This document shows, one piece after another, positions 9,035 to 17,507 of a stretch of 64,000 nucleotides of DNA. The notes below the pieces were generated by a model. It was given only the letters and a program-made list of their open reading frames with translations. It ran no database searches and had not been told where the DNA came from. The stretch is taken from contig JADJRG010000027.1 in assembly GCA_016712315.1 (NCBI GenBank), forward strand, positions 19,785-83,784, written 5' to 3'. Each line of letters starts with the position of its first letter. Within the stretch, counting starts at the first letter, position 1. Position numbers and translations under genes: made by a program. The DNA comes from Nannocystis sp. GTDB taxonomy: Bacteria; Myxococcota_A; Polyangia; Nannocystales; Nannocystaceae.

Positions 9035-11888
9035 TGAGGGTACCCCGGGGAGAATGGCAAGAGTTTATCTGGAGAGAATACGCCTCAAGAATCCGGGCGA
9101 GCAGGCTCATGAGCGGTCGCCCAGCCGCGGTTCGAGCGCGAGCGTCGCGTCGCGCCGCGTCGGCCTCGCGGAGGTAAGCATCGATATCACCGACAATAAA
9201 GAGCCCCTGCATCGCGCGGGTGAGCGCGACGTTCCACCGCTTCGGAACGTCCAGAAACGGCGTCGCACGGCCACGCACCAGGCTGATGAAGACGTACTCG
9301 GCCTCGCGCCCCTGGCAGCGGTCGAGGGTGCATACCTCGACCTCGAGGTGTTCGAGGCCGCCGCGTGCTCTCATCGCGTCGATAACCTCCGCGATCCGCC
9401 GCTCCTGCGCGCGATAGGGCGTGATGACGAGGATACCTGGACGGCGCCCCGCGGCTCCATCGGCGGCGTTCAGCTTCTCCAGGGCGTTGCAGATCACTTT
9501 TGCTTCGTCGTCATTCACCTCGCCCTGTCCCCGGGATTCAACCGGCACCAGCCTCACGCGGCACCCCGGCCGAGTGTCCGGGGCTCCGTCCTCGAGCGCC
9601 TCACGAAAGTAGAAAAGGTCTCGCGGGACCCGTGAGAGGCTTGAGTGCATGCGGTACTGCTTCTTGAGCGTCCCCACGAAGGGCGAGACGGCCGCCCGGA
9701 GCTCGGCCAGAGGACCGACGATCGCGTCGAGCTCCCGAAGCGGTGAGGTGTCGAAGTGCTCGGTCGGAATGCCGGTGAGCCAATCATAGACAGATACCGC
9801 GTTGACCGCGAAGCGCTCGGCGATCGCCTCGATGAGCGCGGCCCGGGACGCGGGCGATCCGGCATCACCTCCGCCGAGCGCGGCGAGAGCCTCGGCCGTG
9901 GGGAGGTATTTGTCGATGCCATTGCGGAAGCCGACCAGCCTCAGCTTCTGGCCGGCGCGCACAGTCCAAGGCTGCGCATGATAGACGGCGAAGGCGTTGT
10001 CGAAGAGCAGCACCGGCGCCCGCAGCCGCGGCTCGACGAGCCGCGGGCCGCTTGCAAACGCAGGGCGCGTGAAGTGGATGCCGCGTTCGACGAGTATGTT
10101 CACGGTTCCGGCGTGATCGGGGTTGTGTGTCCGATCGCGGCCGCGCACGGGGGACAAGAATCCCACGGCCGCGTCGGCCTCCATGGGGGAACAGACCACG
10201 ATGCCGGCCTCGTGAGCCTCGTTGAGCAGAGCGACCGACGGAACGCTATCGAGTCCGACCGCGACGAGGTGGACGCGAATGGCTTTGACGACGCGCGCCG
10301 GCGATGATGTTACGACGATCAATCGCTGGCCGCGGCGAACCGCGGGGTGGGTCCGCTCGAGGATCCCCCCGACCGAGCAGACCAGCTCGAGCAGCGGGTC
10401 GAGGATGTCATCGAGCGTCGTGCCGTTCTCCTCGCCGTTATTGTACGGCGGCAATTGGTCAGGATCGCCCACCAGCACCCAGCGGCGCGCCTTCACGGCG
10501 ATGGCCAAGAATTCGGGTAAGGTCATCTTCGAGACCTCATCGACGATCAGCAGGTCGAAGCTGCCCGGCTCCGCGTGCTTAACCGGATCGAAGGAGAGGA
10601 CTCCGATCGGCGTACCGCAGATGATCCCGTGGACCTCGGCGATCGTCGCGGACAACGGAGCGTCGCCAGGAGCGTCCTTGTCCTCGAGCGCATACAACGC
10701 CCTGGCCAGCGGGAGTTTTTCGCTCAGGCGGCGCTCGACACGGCGTGAGATCGTGGCGCCGCGCTCTTGCTTCTTGGGACCGATCCAGTAGGCCAGCGCG
10801 GACTGGGATAGCTTCTTCGGCCGGGCGGCGTATCGCACCGGTAAGCTGCGCACCTCAAGATTGTCCGTGCCGCTGGCATCACGTTGCGGTGCGAGCTTCT
10901 CCACCACGTTGTCCACCGCGACGTGCGTCGGGGATACGACGAGGATCCGCTCGCCCCTGGCGAGGGCGCGCCGGATGATGCTGGTGATGACCGTGGTCTT
11001 ACCCGAGCCGGGCGGTCCTTTGATCACGGAGAAGTGCGGGGTGGCCAGCGCCTTCCGTACACACTCGCTCTGATATTCATCAAGGCGCCGATCCGACGAC
11101 GGCTGGAGCGGCGTGTCGTCCACGACGGCTTGCGAGGTGAGTCCGTCCGCGGCGCTCAGCCCGAGAAGCACGCGGAGCGGCGTGATCGCGCCGTCCTCCG
11201 CCGCACCCTCGATGCAGCGGAGAGCATCCAACTGGCGCTCGAGCGGGATCAGGTTGGGCACGATAGCGATATGATGGACGCTCCCTGGTGACTTCGGAGC
11301 CGCAGCGACGGTCAACTCCACGACGCGCTGGCTGCCACCGATCATCTGGGTCTGGAACCCGAGGAGCTCGGTGGTCTCGGGCCGGGGTTCGAGCGCGAGA
11401 AATTCCCGCGGGGAGCGCTCGAGCAGCATTTTTTGTTCATCGGTCAGGAACGTGACGTGATTCTCCACGGTCCCGGTCACGGCCTCGAGGATCTCCTTCT
11501 CACAGCCGCGCCAGAGGTCGGCGTAGTCCAGTACGACGCTCACAGCGAAGGTCCCTTCCTTGGGGTCCTCGCGCCATGGATCGGCCCGACGGCCTGCAGC
11601 CGTCGCCGGTGCGGCGTCGCGCACCGAGCTTAGGAGCGCGCGGAATACGTCCGGCAGCTCGCCCTCGTCGTAACTCTCCTGGGGCTCGGGCGCGGGGTCG
11701 CCGACGCGAGCGATAATAGGCCGCCGCAAGAGACGCTCGAGCTTCGCGTTGAGGCTCGCCCGGATCGCCGGCGCCAGGCCGCTGCTGTGGGCCACCGGTT
11801 CCACGACGCGCTTGGTGCTATGGGCGCTCGCTGCGTCCCCGGGCGGACCAGACGGATCAAAGATCTGAAATAACTGTAGAATGTTCAT
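9021..11888 (-). CDS. SF1 DNA/RNA helicase (UPF1/DNA2-like, AAA_11/AAA_12)
   Basis: 955 aa. The start at 11888 is preferred to an ATG 123 bases upstream because AGGAGGTCTC precedes it. Helicase motifs are complete: motif I GPPGSGKTT, motif Ia VVSPTHVAVDNVV, motif II LIVDEVSKM, motif III GDPDQLPP, motif IV QYRMHSSLS, motif V LDRCQGREAEYVFISLVRG, motif VI WNVALTRAM. The about 300-residue N-terminal part has no recognised domain. ATP-dependent unwinding of nucleic acid is the expected activity. Free-standing UPF1/DNA2-like helicases in accessory DNA are often defence or mobile-element genes; the coupled winged-helix protein supports a dedicated two-gene system. No frameshift, unlike most genes nearby. 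Confidence 0.85.
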   Translation of the reverse strand: MNILQLFQIFDPSGPPGDAASAHSTKRVVEPVAHSSGLAPAIRASLNAKLERLLRRPIIARVGDPAPEPQESYDEGELPDVFRALLSSVRDAAPATAAGRRADPWREDPKEGTFAVSVVLDYADLWRGCEKEILEAVTGTVENHVTFLTDEQKMLLERSPREFLALEPRPETTELLGFQTQMIGGSQRVVELTVAAAPKSPGSVHHIAIVPNLIPLERQLDALRCIEGAAEDGAITPLRVLLGLSAADGLTSQAVVDDTPLQPSSDRRLDEYQSECVRKALATPHFSVIKGPPGSGKTTVITSIIRRALARGERILVVSPTHVAVDNVVEKLAPQRDASGTDNLEVRSLPVRYAARPKKLSQSALAYWIGPKKQERGATISRRVERRLSEKLPLARALYALEDKDAPGDAPLSATIAEVHGIICGTPIGVLSFDPVKHAEPGSFDLLIVDEVSKMTLPEFLAIAVKARRWVLVGDPDQLPPYNNGEENGTTLDDILDPLLELVCSVGGILERTHPAVRRGQRLIVVTSSPARVVKAIRVHLVAVGLDSVPSVALLNEAHEAGIVVCSPMEADAAVGFLSPVRGRDRTHNPDHAGTVNILVERGIHFTRPAFASGPRLVEPRLRAPVLLFDNAFAVYHAQPWTVRAGQKLRLVGFRNGIDKYLPTAEALAALGGGDAGSPASRAALIEAIAERFAVNAVSVYDWLTGIPTEHFDTSPLRELDAIVGPLAELRAAVSPFVGTLKKQYRMHSSLSRVPRDLFYFREALEDGAPDTRPGCRVRLVPVESRGQGEVNDDEAKVICNALEKLNAADGAAGRRPGILVITPYRAQERRIAEVIDAMRARGGLEHLEVEVCTLDRCQGREAEYVFISLVRGRATPFLDVPKRWNVALTRAMQGLFIVGDIDAYLREADAARRDARARTAAGRPLMSLLARILEAYSLQINSCHSPRGTLNDRS

Positions 11889-12122
11889 GAGACCTCCTGA
11901 GATTGATGCGTTTGCGTCGACCCGTTCGGTGCCGACGACCTCGATGTCATGTCCAGACACGAGGCCGGAACGGCTCACGGGACCGCTTGATGGCGTATAG
12001 ACGCCCGTCACGCCCCCATAGGAGGATGCCGTCGCCGGCGACGCCCGCGCGATGCACCTCTGCGCCGCCCGCTAGCTCCAGCGACTCGTCAGCCGTCTGC
12101 TCCGTCTCGCCTGGTGGTCACG
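11889..12122. other. Intergenic region between the helicase start and the VCBS gene end
   Basis: 234 bases. It holds the helicase ribosome binding site at the left end and presumably its promoter. No convincing promoter boxes, hairpin or small gene was seen. Confidence 0.4.
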
Positions 12123-13535
12123 CTAGGGTCCGCGGGCAGGAAGCACTCCCTCGCCACGAGGCCGCCTCATGGCGAGGGGCGGCGCCTCGCAGGCGCCGGT
12201 CATGATCGCGCCCGCGTCGAGGACCAGGAGGTCGTCGCGGCCGTCGCCGTTGAAGTCACCGAGGGAGCGGATGGTCCGGCTGAAAGGCTCGACGGAGGTG
12301 ACGAGCTCGACCGCCGAGGGCGAGCAGAGCGGCGCCTCGCAGGTCTCCTTGGGGGCGTAGGACTCGACGTAGACGGCGTAGATGCTCCCCTCGAAGGTCT
12401 GTGCGAGGAGCTCCGCGTCGCCGTCGCCGTCGATGTCCGCGAACGCGAAGTCGAAGAAGTAGCACTCGTCGTCGACAGCGATCGTCTCCACCGCGAGATC
12501 GAGGGGCCCCTGGAGGATTCGCGTGAGGATCTCGAGATCGGCGTCGTTGCCGAGGATGAGGTCGTCGTAGCCGTCGGCGTCGACATCACCCGCCCACATC
12601 CTGTCGCAGGAGGTGTCGATCGTCGCGGTCGCGCGCGCTGGCGCGTCCCAGGCGTTGGGGGCGCGGAGGAGATCGAGCCCATCGCCGCAGACGACGACCT
12701 CGACGCCCCCATCGCCGTCGAGATCGGTCGCCGTCAGATCGTAGACCACGGGAAACGACGCCAGGGCGGGCGCGGTGGTCGCGTGAATCGGCGCGCCGTC
12801 GACCTGGCCGCGGAGGATCTTGGTCTCGACGTCGCTGTCGAGCGCGAGGTCGGCGAGGCCGTCGCCGTCGACGTCGACCCCCGGGCGATCGAGGCGGCGC
12901 CAGGGATGGTGCGCGTACACACCGGTGATCACGAAGCCGCCCTCGCCGGCGGCGACGAGCGCGAGATCGACCGGCGCCAGGTCGTCCTTGCCGTGGACGA
13001 GCCAGGCCGTGGCGGAGTCCTTGTCGAGGACAAGGACGTCGTCACGACCGTCGCCGTTGACGTCGCCGGCGGGGCGCGGGTCGAGGCGGATCCCAGGGTC
13101 GGAGGGCGACGGGATCGGGAAGCCGCGAGCTGCGAGGACGGGCGGATCGTCGGAGAGCGCGGCCGGGTTCGGCTCGCCGAAGATCACGAAGCCTGCGAGG
13201 CCGATGTCGGCGAAGCCGTCGCCGTTGACGTCGCCGAGCGGCTCGATCTCGAGGAGGACCCAGTCGTCGACGTCGACGGGGAAGCCGCCGACGCCCGCCT
13301 GGAGCGCGCTGGCGTCGAGCGCCTGGTCGCGGCAGGAGGGGCCCGGCGGGCACCCGTCGCCGGCGCTGGTGTCGGTGGCGCTCCCGGTGGCGCTCTCTGT
13401 GGCGCTCTCTGTGGCGCTCTCGGTAGCGATTGTCGTCCCCGCGGTCTCCGCGGTCGCGGAGAACATCGCGCCACCGCCGCAGGCGAGCGGCGCCAGGAGC
13501 ATTGCCGCGAGTAAGGCTCGGGCGCGCGTGACCAT
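12123..13535 (-). CDS. Secreted FG-GAP/VCBS-repeat lipoprotein (beta-propeller)
   Basis: 470 aa. Start at 13535 gives a lipoprotein signal peptide, MVTRARALLAAMLLAPLACG, with lipobox LAPLAC; 25 more residues upstream are open but would spoil the signal. A low-complexity Ser-Ala-Thr-Glu linker (repeated SATE) follows. Then come seven calcium-loop motifs at regular spacing: DVNGDGFAD, DVNGDGRDD, DVDGDGLAD, DLDGDGGVE, DVDADGYDD, DIDGDGDAE and DFNGDGRDD. This is the FG-GAP/VCBS pattern that folds as an integrin-like calcium-binding beta-propeller. Expected location is the outer membrane or cell surface; these proteins are abundant in myxobacteria and usually of unknown role. Single gene, intact. 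Confidence 0.85.
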   Translation of the reverse strand: MVTRARALLAAMLLAPLACGGGAMFSATAETAGTTIATESATESATESATGSATDTSAGDGCPPGPSCRDQALDASALQAGVGGFPVDVDDWVLLEIEPLGDVNGDGFADIGLAGFVIFGEPNPAALSDDPPVLAARGFPIPSPSDPGIRLDPRPAGDVNGDGRDDVLVLDKDSATAWLVHGKDDLAPVDLALVAAGEGGFVITGVYAHHPWRRLDRPGVDVDGDGLADLALDSDVETKILRGQVDGAPIHATTAPALASFPVVYDLTATDLDGDGGVEVVVCGDGLDLLRAPNAWDAPARATATIDTSCDRMWAGDVDADGYDDLILGNDADLEILTRILQGPLDLAVETIAVDDECYFFDFAFADIDGDGDAELLAQTFEGSIYAVYVESYAPKETCEAPLCSPSAVELVTSVEPFSRTIRSLGDFNGDGRDDLLVLDAGAIMTGACEAPPLAMRRPRGEGVLPARGP

Positions 13536-13696
13536 CGGATCGTCGGCTTTCAGCAGAGCGCCGACGATCCGAGCCTGACATGAACAGGAGCGCATATGCC
13601 AGGCTACCACGCTCCACTACCACGTTTTGCACCTGGATCCGCGCGCATTTTGTAGTTTCTCCCACGTCGAGACCATGGGCCGCACGGTCACTGTCT

Positions 13697-13786
13697 CTAG
13701 GAGGGCGATCGGGTGGTATTTTTGGGAGTTGGTCCAACTCCCTGTCGCGGGGCGGCGAGGCCGTGGCGCTAGGGCAGGGGCGGTGC
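13697..13786 (+). repeat. 90-bp direct repeat, copy 1
   Basis: 90 bp, 83 of 90 identical to the copy at 13927. It contains the palindrome GGGAGTTGGTCCAACTCCC. It lies in the non-coding stretch 13536-14231 beside integrase 1. Confidence 0.85.
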
Positions 13787-13926
13787 CTCGGGTTCGGATG
13801 GGGTCCTTTTACCAGGTGCTCGCGGAAATGGGGCGGGCGGCCTCGGGTATCGGCGGCGGGCTGGGTGGCGCTCCGGCGGTCCTGAGCGCGGATCAGGCGT
13901 GAGGCCAGAACCTGTGACGAGGGCCG

Positions 13927-14016
13927 CTAGGAGGGCGATCGGGTGGCATTTTTGGGAGTTGTCCCGACTCCCTGTCGCGGGGCGGCAAGATCGTGGCGCT
14001 AGGGCAGGGGCGGTGC
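13927..14016 (+). repeat. 90-bp direct repeat, copy 2
   Basis: Begins exactly 230 bp after copy 1. The palindrome reads GGGAGTTGTCCCGACTCCC here; the stem can still pair (one G-T), although three bases in it differ from copy 1, so the hairpin rather than the sequence seems conserved. Confidence 0.85.
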
Positions 14017-14027
14017 TCGCCTGCATG

Positions 14028-14052
14028 CGCGACAGGGGAACAGCCTGTCGCG
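14028..14052 (+). other. Perfect 9-bp hairpin downstream of the 90-bp repeat
   Basis: CGCGACAGG, 7-base loop, CCTGTCGCG, followed by ACCGAAAAAATG. No T run. Part of the same non-coding region as the repeats. Confidence 0.5.
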
Positions 14053-14231
14053 ACCGAAAAAATGACCCGCGGGTTTCGCGCCGTTGCCCCGCCGTTGCCC
14101 CAACTCTGCTCCACGAGACGGTACAAGACGGTACAGGGCGGGCGGACAGTGGGCCGAAATAAGGAGCGATTACAAGCAGTTGGACGCCAAGTCCCCGACA
14201 TCACACGGGTTCGTTTGCTCGCTCGCGCCGT

Positions 14232-14264
14232 CTTCGACACCTGTCGCGCCCACTCGTGGAACGC
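14232..14264. repeat. 33-bp sequence shared by both integrase ends (candidate attachment site), copy 1
   Basis: 33 bp, CTTCGACACCTGTCGC to AACGC, identical to 43963-43995. In both places it lies directly beyond the 3' end of a tyrosine-recombinase gene. It looks vaguely like the end of a tRNA gene (TTCGA ... CGCGCCCAC), but the T-stem does not pair. Candidate att site or remnant. Confidence 0.6.
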
Positions 14265-14289
14265 CGTTTAGAGTACTCTAAGCGGCGTT
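14260..14289. other. 15-bp hairpin at the 3' end of integrase 1
   Basis: AACGCCGTTTAGAGT/ACTCTAAGCGGCGTT, one G-T pair, followed by TT on the + strand. The integrase stop codon (14268-14270) lies inside the stem. A sequence-divergent but pairing-equivalent hairpin occurs at 43991-44020. Confidence 0.65.
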
Positions 14290-15575
14290 TTCACGTTGTG
14301 CGGTCGGTTGGTGGCACCTGTGGTGGCACCTAAATCGGCGGGATCTGCGCGACCCGCCTCGAGCACCGCGATGAGCTCGTCGTCTGTGTCCGGACGTAGG
14401 TGCGCGTAGCGCTCCGTCGTCGTGACGCTGGCGTGGCCGAGCCACTTCTGGACCACCTGCGGCGGGACGCGCCGCATGTAGCAGTGGCTGGCGAAGGTGT
14501 GGCGTAGCAGGTGCGGGTGCACGTGCTTGCTGAGGCCCGCGGCTTTGGCCGCGGCGACCACCACGGTGTAGAACTGGTCGAAGCGCAGGTGCTGGCCGTT
14601 GTCCCCGGCGAAGACCAGGTCGTCGGGCTTGCTCTGCGCCCCCATGCGCCTCAGGTCGGCGGCGAGGGCGGCTGTGAGCGGCACCGAGCGCGCTCGTCGG
14701 CCCTTGGGCTCCTTGATGACGCGGCCTGCGCCGCGATCCTCGCGCGTCGAGCGGCTCACCCGTAGGTAGGGGCTGGGCCCCTCGAGGTGGACGTCGCGCC
14801 ACCGCAGCTCGAGCAGCTCGCCTCGGCGTAGGCCGGTGCGAATGGCTGTCCGAAGGACCAGCTTCCACTCCGGCGGGGCCGCGCCGATCAGCGCTTCGGC
14901 CTCGTCGAAGTCGAGGAAGTGTGGATCCGTGTGAGCCTCGCGCTCGAAGAGGATCCGCGGGACCTTGAGGATCAGATCGTAGTCGCAGGCCAAGTGGAGG
15001 ATCGCTCGCAGCGTGGCCAGGACGTTGTTGATCGTCTTCGGGCTCTTGGGCCCACCCTTGCGTCGCCGGGTCAAGGGCGCGTCCGGACGGCAGCGCGCCC
15101 GCCTCGAGGTGGCCCGCTCGCCGTGCGGCGTCCGCAGGCGCACCCGCAGATCGTCGACGTGCTGGCGGGTGATCGCCGCGAGCGGCGCTTGCCCGAACAA
15201 GGGCACGAGGTGCAGGCGCACGTTGCGGACCTTGTTCGTGTAGTCCGACTTTTGCGGATCCTGGAGCGCGAGGTAGCGCTCGGCGAAGTCCGCGAAGGTG
15301 ACGAGCGCGGGCTCAGGGAGGACCACGCTCGTCGGCGGCGGCGCCGTGGTGGTGGATGTTGTGGATGTTGTGGATGTTGTGGGAGTGGTTGTTGTCGCCG
15401 TCGCACCGTCCCTTTGTTGGGTGTCCAGGTCGTTCAGGATCTCCCGCTCGAGCGCCAACGCGTCCTGCCGCAAGAACTTCTTGCGATCGAGGAAGCGCCG
15501 GATCCTCGTAGCGCCGCGGATCACCTGCACCTGCCAACATGATTTACCGTTCTTGACCACCGGGGTCACACTCAT
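14268..15575 (-). CDS. Tyrosine recombinase (phage-type integrase) 1
   Basis: 435 aa from ATG at 15575 with GGAGG 8 bases upstream. N-terminal Arg/Lys-rich arm-binding region, then a Thr-rich linker encoded by short GTTGTGGAT-type repeats (15355-15385), a SAM-like core-binding domain (FADFAERYLALQDPQKSD), and a catalytic domain with Arg in RTGLRRGELLELRW, the HPHLLRHTFAS box, the WLGHAS box and the nucleophile Tyr in TTTERYAHL. All catalytic residues are present, so it may be active. The reading frame is open upstream into an HTH_17 segment. Close relative of the integrases at 44.0 and 45.5 kb. Confidence 0.9.
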   Translation of the reverse strand: MSVTPVVKNGKSCWQVQVIRGATRIRRFLDRKKFLRQDALALEREILNDLDTQQRDGATATTTTPTTSTTSTTSTTTAPPPTSVVLPEPALVTFADFAERYLALQDPQKSDYTNKVRNVRLHLVPLFGQAPLAAITRQHVDDLRVRLRTPHGERATSRRARCRPDAPLTRRRKGGPKSPKTINNVLATLRAILHLACDYDLILKVPRILFEREAHTDPHFLDFDEAEALIGAAPPEWKLVLRTAIRTGLRRGELLELRWRDVHLEGPSPYLRVSRSTREDRGAGRVIKEPKGRRARSVPLTAALAADLRRMGAQSKPDDLVFAGDNGQHLRFDQFYTVVVAAAKAAGLSKHVHPHLLRHTFASHCYMRRVPPQVVQKWLGHASVTTTERYAHLRPDTDDELIAVLEAGRADPADLGATTGATNRPHNVKTPLRVL

Positions 15576-15757
15576 CGGCCTTGCCTCCGTGTGTGGATCC
15601 GGGGGAGCGCTGCATGCGAGCCACTCTACCAGCAGATCGCGGCGGAATCTCCAGGCGCGGCCGATCTTGCGGGCGCCGGGGATCTGGCCCGAAGAGGCGA
15701 GGCGAGAGAGGGTGTTTTTGAGAGCCGTAGGAACTCTTGGACCTCGTCGAAGGTCAT
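15576..15757 (-). pseudogene. HTH_17 (excisionase-like) DNA-binding segment upstream of integrase 1, frameshifted
   Basis: MTFDEVQEFLRLSK begins at 15757 in one frame; the rest, NTLSRLASSGQIPGARKIGR and AWRFRRDLLVEWL, is in the integrase frame. The junction falls near a run of five T at about 15716. Together they give a MerR/Xis-type helix-turn-helix of about 60 aa, as used by excisionases and recombination directionality factors. After the shift no stop separates it from the integrase, so it may be an N-terminal domain. The same pair occurs at 46.7 kb and 54.6 kb. Confidence 0.65.
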
Positions 15758-16028
15758 GAGCGGGGCGTCGGAGCCGCTGGTGGTAGGCCACGGCGGGGAG
15801 GCGGTGCAGGTGGATGCGCTGGCGTCGCCGCCGCCGCTGCGCCCCGGAAGATCACACGATGCTGTCCCAAAAGACATCCACGTCGCCACCCTCATCGCCC
15901 GCCCTCCCTAGACGCCCGTGAGGGCTCCAGCTTGGGATCGTAGATGGCTGCGGGGCCCGGGTCAGCGGGAGAGTTCGCGCAACAACGTTGGGGGAGGGGC
16001 GGGGAGGAGCGCGCGGTTACGCGCGATT

Positions 16029-16080
16029 ATCATGTTTTCATAATCTGTCTTGACTAGGGCGGCCGGCTTTTGTTTCATAA
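16029..16080 (+). promoter_or_regulatory. Promoter-like region of partner-kinase operon 1, with paired TTTCATAA boxes
   Basis: TTTTCATAATC, then TTGACT, GGCCGGC, and TGTTTCATAATC. A nearly identical arrangement precedes the paralogous operon at 54.13-54.2 kb: TTGAC and the second CATAA box are 20 bases apart in both. Likely a sigma-70 type -35/-10 region overlapped by an operator pair. Confidence 0.55.
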
Positions 16081-16102
16081 TCAAGTGTCAGGCCCCACCG
16101 TC

Positions 16103-16339
16103 ATGCTCGTGCTCACCACCGAGAGCGGTCAGCTTCGGCTCCGGCTGCCCGCGGCTTGCGTGGCCCTCGAAGACGACCGAAAACAGACGCGGATCGTTCG
16201 CGCGGCGACGATGCTGAGCGCGAGGGCAGGGGGAGGATCGGTCGAGGTCGCGCTCTTCCCCTGCGCCGACGACTTTGTGCGGCAGCTCCTGTGTTGGTTA
16301 CGTCGACGCGAGGCGCGCGCAGCCGGGGGGGTCGGATGA
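16103..16339 (+). CDS. Small beta-rich partner of the Ser/Thr kinase, copy 1
   Basis: 78 aa; start at 16103 matches the start of the paralogue at 54136. Alternating beta strands: MLVLTTESGQLRLRLPAACV aligns with the TSAAGQVRLRMPRSVVMVEI of copy 2. C-terminal amphipathic helix (CADDFVRQLLCWLRRREA; copy 2 has TAEQVIEQLITFF). No known family. The stop overlaps the kinase start (ATGA), so the two are made together; the pairing is conserved in the second locus, which argues that this small protein regulates or recruits the kinase. Confidence 0.65.
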   Translation: MLVLTTESGQLRLRLPAACVALEDDRKQTRIVRAATMLSARAGGGSVEVALFPCADDFVRQLLCWLRRREARAAGGVG

Positions 16340-17493
16340 ATCCGCTGTCGCCGCCGCGCCCGCCGGGCCGCTCTGCTTCGATCAGTCCGCTGCGGCCGCG
16401 AGGTCCCGATCTGCGCGGCCGGATCCTGCTCGATCGCTTCCGCCTCGACACGCTCATCGCCCCGGGCGGTATGGCGGATCTCTACGAGGCCCTCGATCTG
16501 CGGCTGCGTCGGCGCGTCGCGATCAAGGCGCTGCACCCGGAGCATGGCCGGTGGCCGGAGCAGCGGCGGCGATTTTTTCAAGAGGCCGTGATCGCGGCGC
16601 TGGTCGATCATCCGCACGTGGTGCCGATCTTCGATCACGGCGAGGAGCCCGCGGTCCCCGGCGGTGAGCCGGTGCTTTTTTTGGTCATGCCGCTCCTGCG
16701 GGGACCGACGCTGCGGCATCGGATCTGTGGTGCTCCGATCTCGATCGCCGAGGCGCTGCGCCTCGTGATCCAGCTCGTCGACGGTCTCGGCGCGATCCAT
16801 CGCCTCGGCGCGATCCATCGCGATCTGAAGCCGGAGAACTGCCTGATCGTCCAGCGCTACGGCCGCGATCATCTGGTGCTCTTGGACCTCGGCCTGGCGA
16901 AGATCCACGCGGGGCCGCTGCTCTCGCTGGCGCCGAGCTCGGCCCCGGGCGCGCTGATCGGCACGCTCGCCTACATCTCTCCCGAGCAGGCGCGCGAGGA
17001 GCCGCTCACGCAGGCCGCCGATCTCTACGCCGTCGGGGTGATCCTTTTTGAGATGCTCAGCCGCAGGGTGCCGTTTGCCGGCCGAAACACGCTCGAAGTC
17101 CTCAGCGCCCACGCCGCTACGGTGGCGCCATCGCTGCGCGAGCGAGCGGGAGATCGTGGGATCTCCGACGATCTCGAGGCCCTGGTCGCGAGCACCCTCG
17201 ACAAGGATCCGGCGAAGCGACCCGCCGACGCGGAGGCGCTCCGCAAGCTGCTCGTGGCGGAGCTGGCGACGATCGATCCGCGGGCCGAGGGTGATGATCG
17301 ATCGTGCTGTCTCAAAGGACATGATGGCGTCGAGCAGGCGAAGGCGTGCCTCGCGGCCTGGCAGGACCTCGAGGACGCCGCAGCGCTGGCGTTGGCGGCG
17401 AGCGCGGCGCGCGAGAACCCGGAGTGGGGGCCGCTGGCGTCGTTGATCGAGTGCGCGGCCGAACGAGCGGGCGATAAGCTCGCGCCGCGCTGA
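16336..17493 (+). CDS. Eukaryotic-like Ser/Thr protein kinase, copy 1
   Basis: 385 aa, cytoplasmic, no membrane segment. Kinase motifs: a degenerate glycine loop (APGGMADLYEAL), Lys in RRVAIKALHPEH, catalytic loop IHRDLKPENC, magnesium loop LDLGLAKIH (DLG instead of DFG), activation/P+1 loop GTLAYISPEQA, and the DLYAVGVILFEML and CLAAWQ helices. The last 110 residues after the kinase core are helical and unassigned. Expected to phosphorylate Ser/Thr on a partner, perhaps the membrane or coiled-coil proteins encoded nearby. Divergent from the HTH-integrase pair, an arrangement repeated at 52.7-56 kb. Intact, in contrast to copy 2. Confidence 0.85.
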   Translation: MNPLSPPRPPGRSASISPLRPRGPDLRGRILLDRFRLDTLIAPGGMADLYEALDLRLRRRVAIKALHPEHGRWPEQRRRFFQEAVIAALVDHPHVVPIFDHGEEPAVPGGEPVLFLVMPLLRGPTLRHRICGAPISIAEALRLVIQLVDGLGAIHRLGAIHRDLKPENCLIVQRYGRDHLVLLDLGLAKIHAGPLLSLAPSSAPGALIGTLAYISPEQAREEPLTQAADLYAVGVILFEMLSRRVPFAGRNTLEVLSAHAATVAPSLRERAGDRGISDDLEALVASTLDKDPAKRPADAEALRKLLVAELATIDPRAEGDDRSCCLKGHDGVEQAKACLAAWQDLEDAAALALAASAARENPEWGPLASLIECAAERAGDKLAPR

Positions 17494-17507
17494 GGTGTTC
17501 GGTGAGT

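Noticed and set aside
12114..13514. Long plus-strand open frame opposite the VCBS gene
   Set aside because: Antisense shadow: the minus frame has a lipoprotein signal and seven calcium-loop motifs; the plus frame has no domain.
14232..14264. Possible tRNA 3' end (TTCGA ... CGCGCCCAC)
   Set aside because: The five bases that should form the T-stem do not pair in either copy, and no acceptor or anticodon arm lies upstream.
16792..16827. Recent tandem duplication LGAIHR-LGAIHR in kinase 1
   Set aside because: Kinase 2 has LAELHKFGAVHR at the same place, so the length is normal for the kinase fold.
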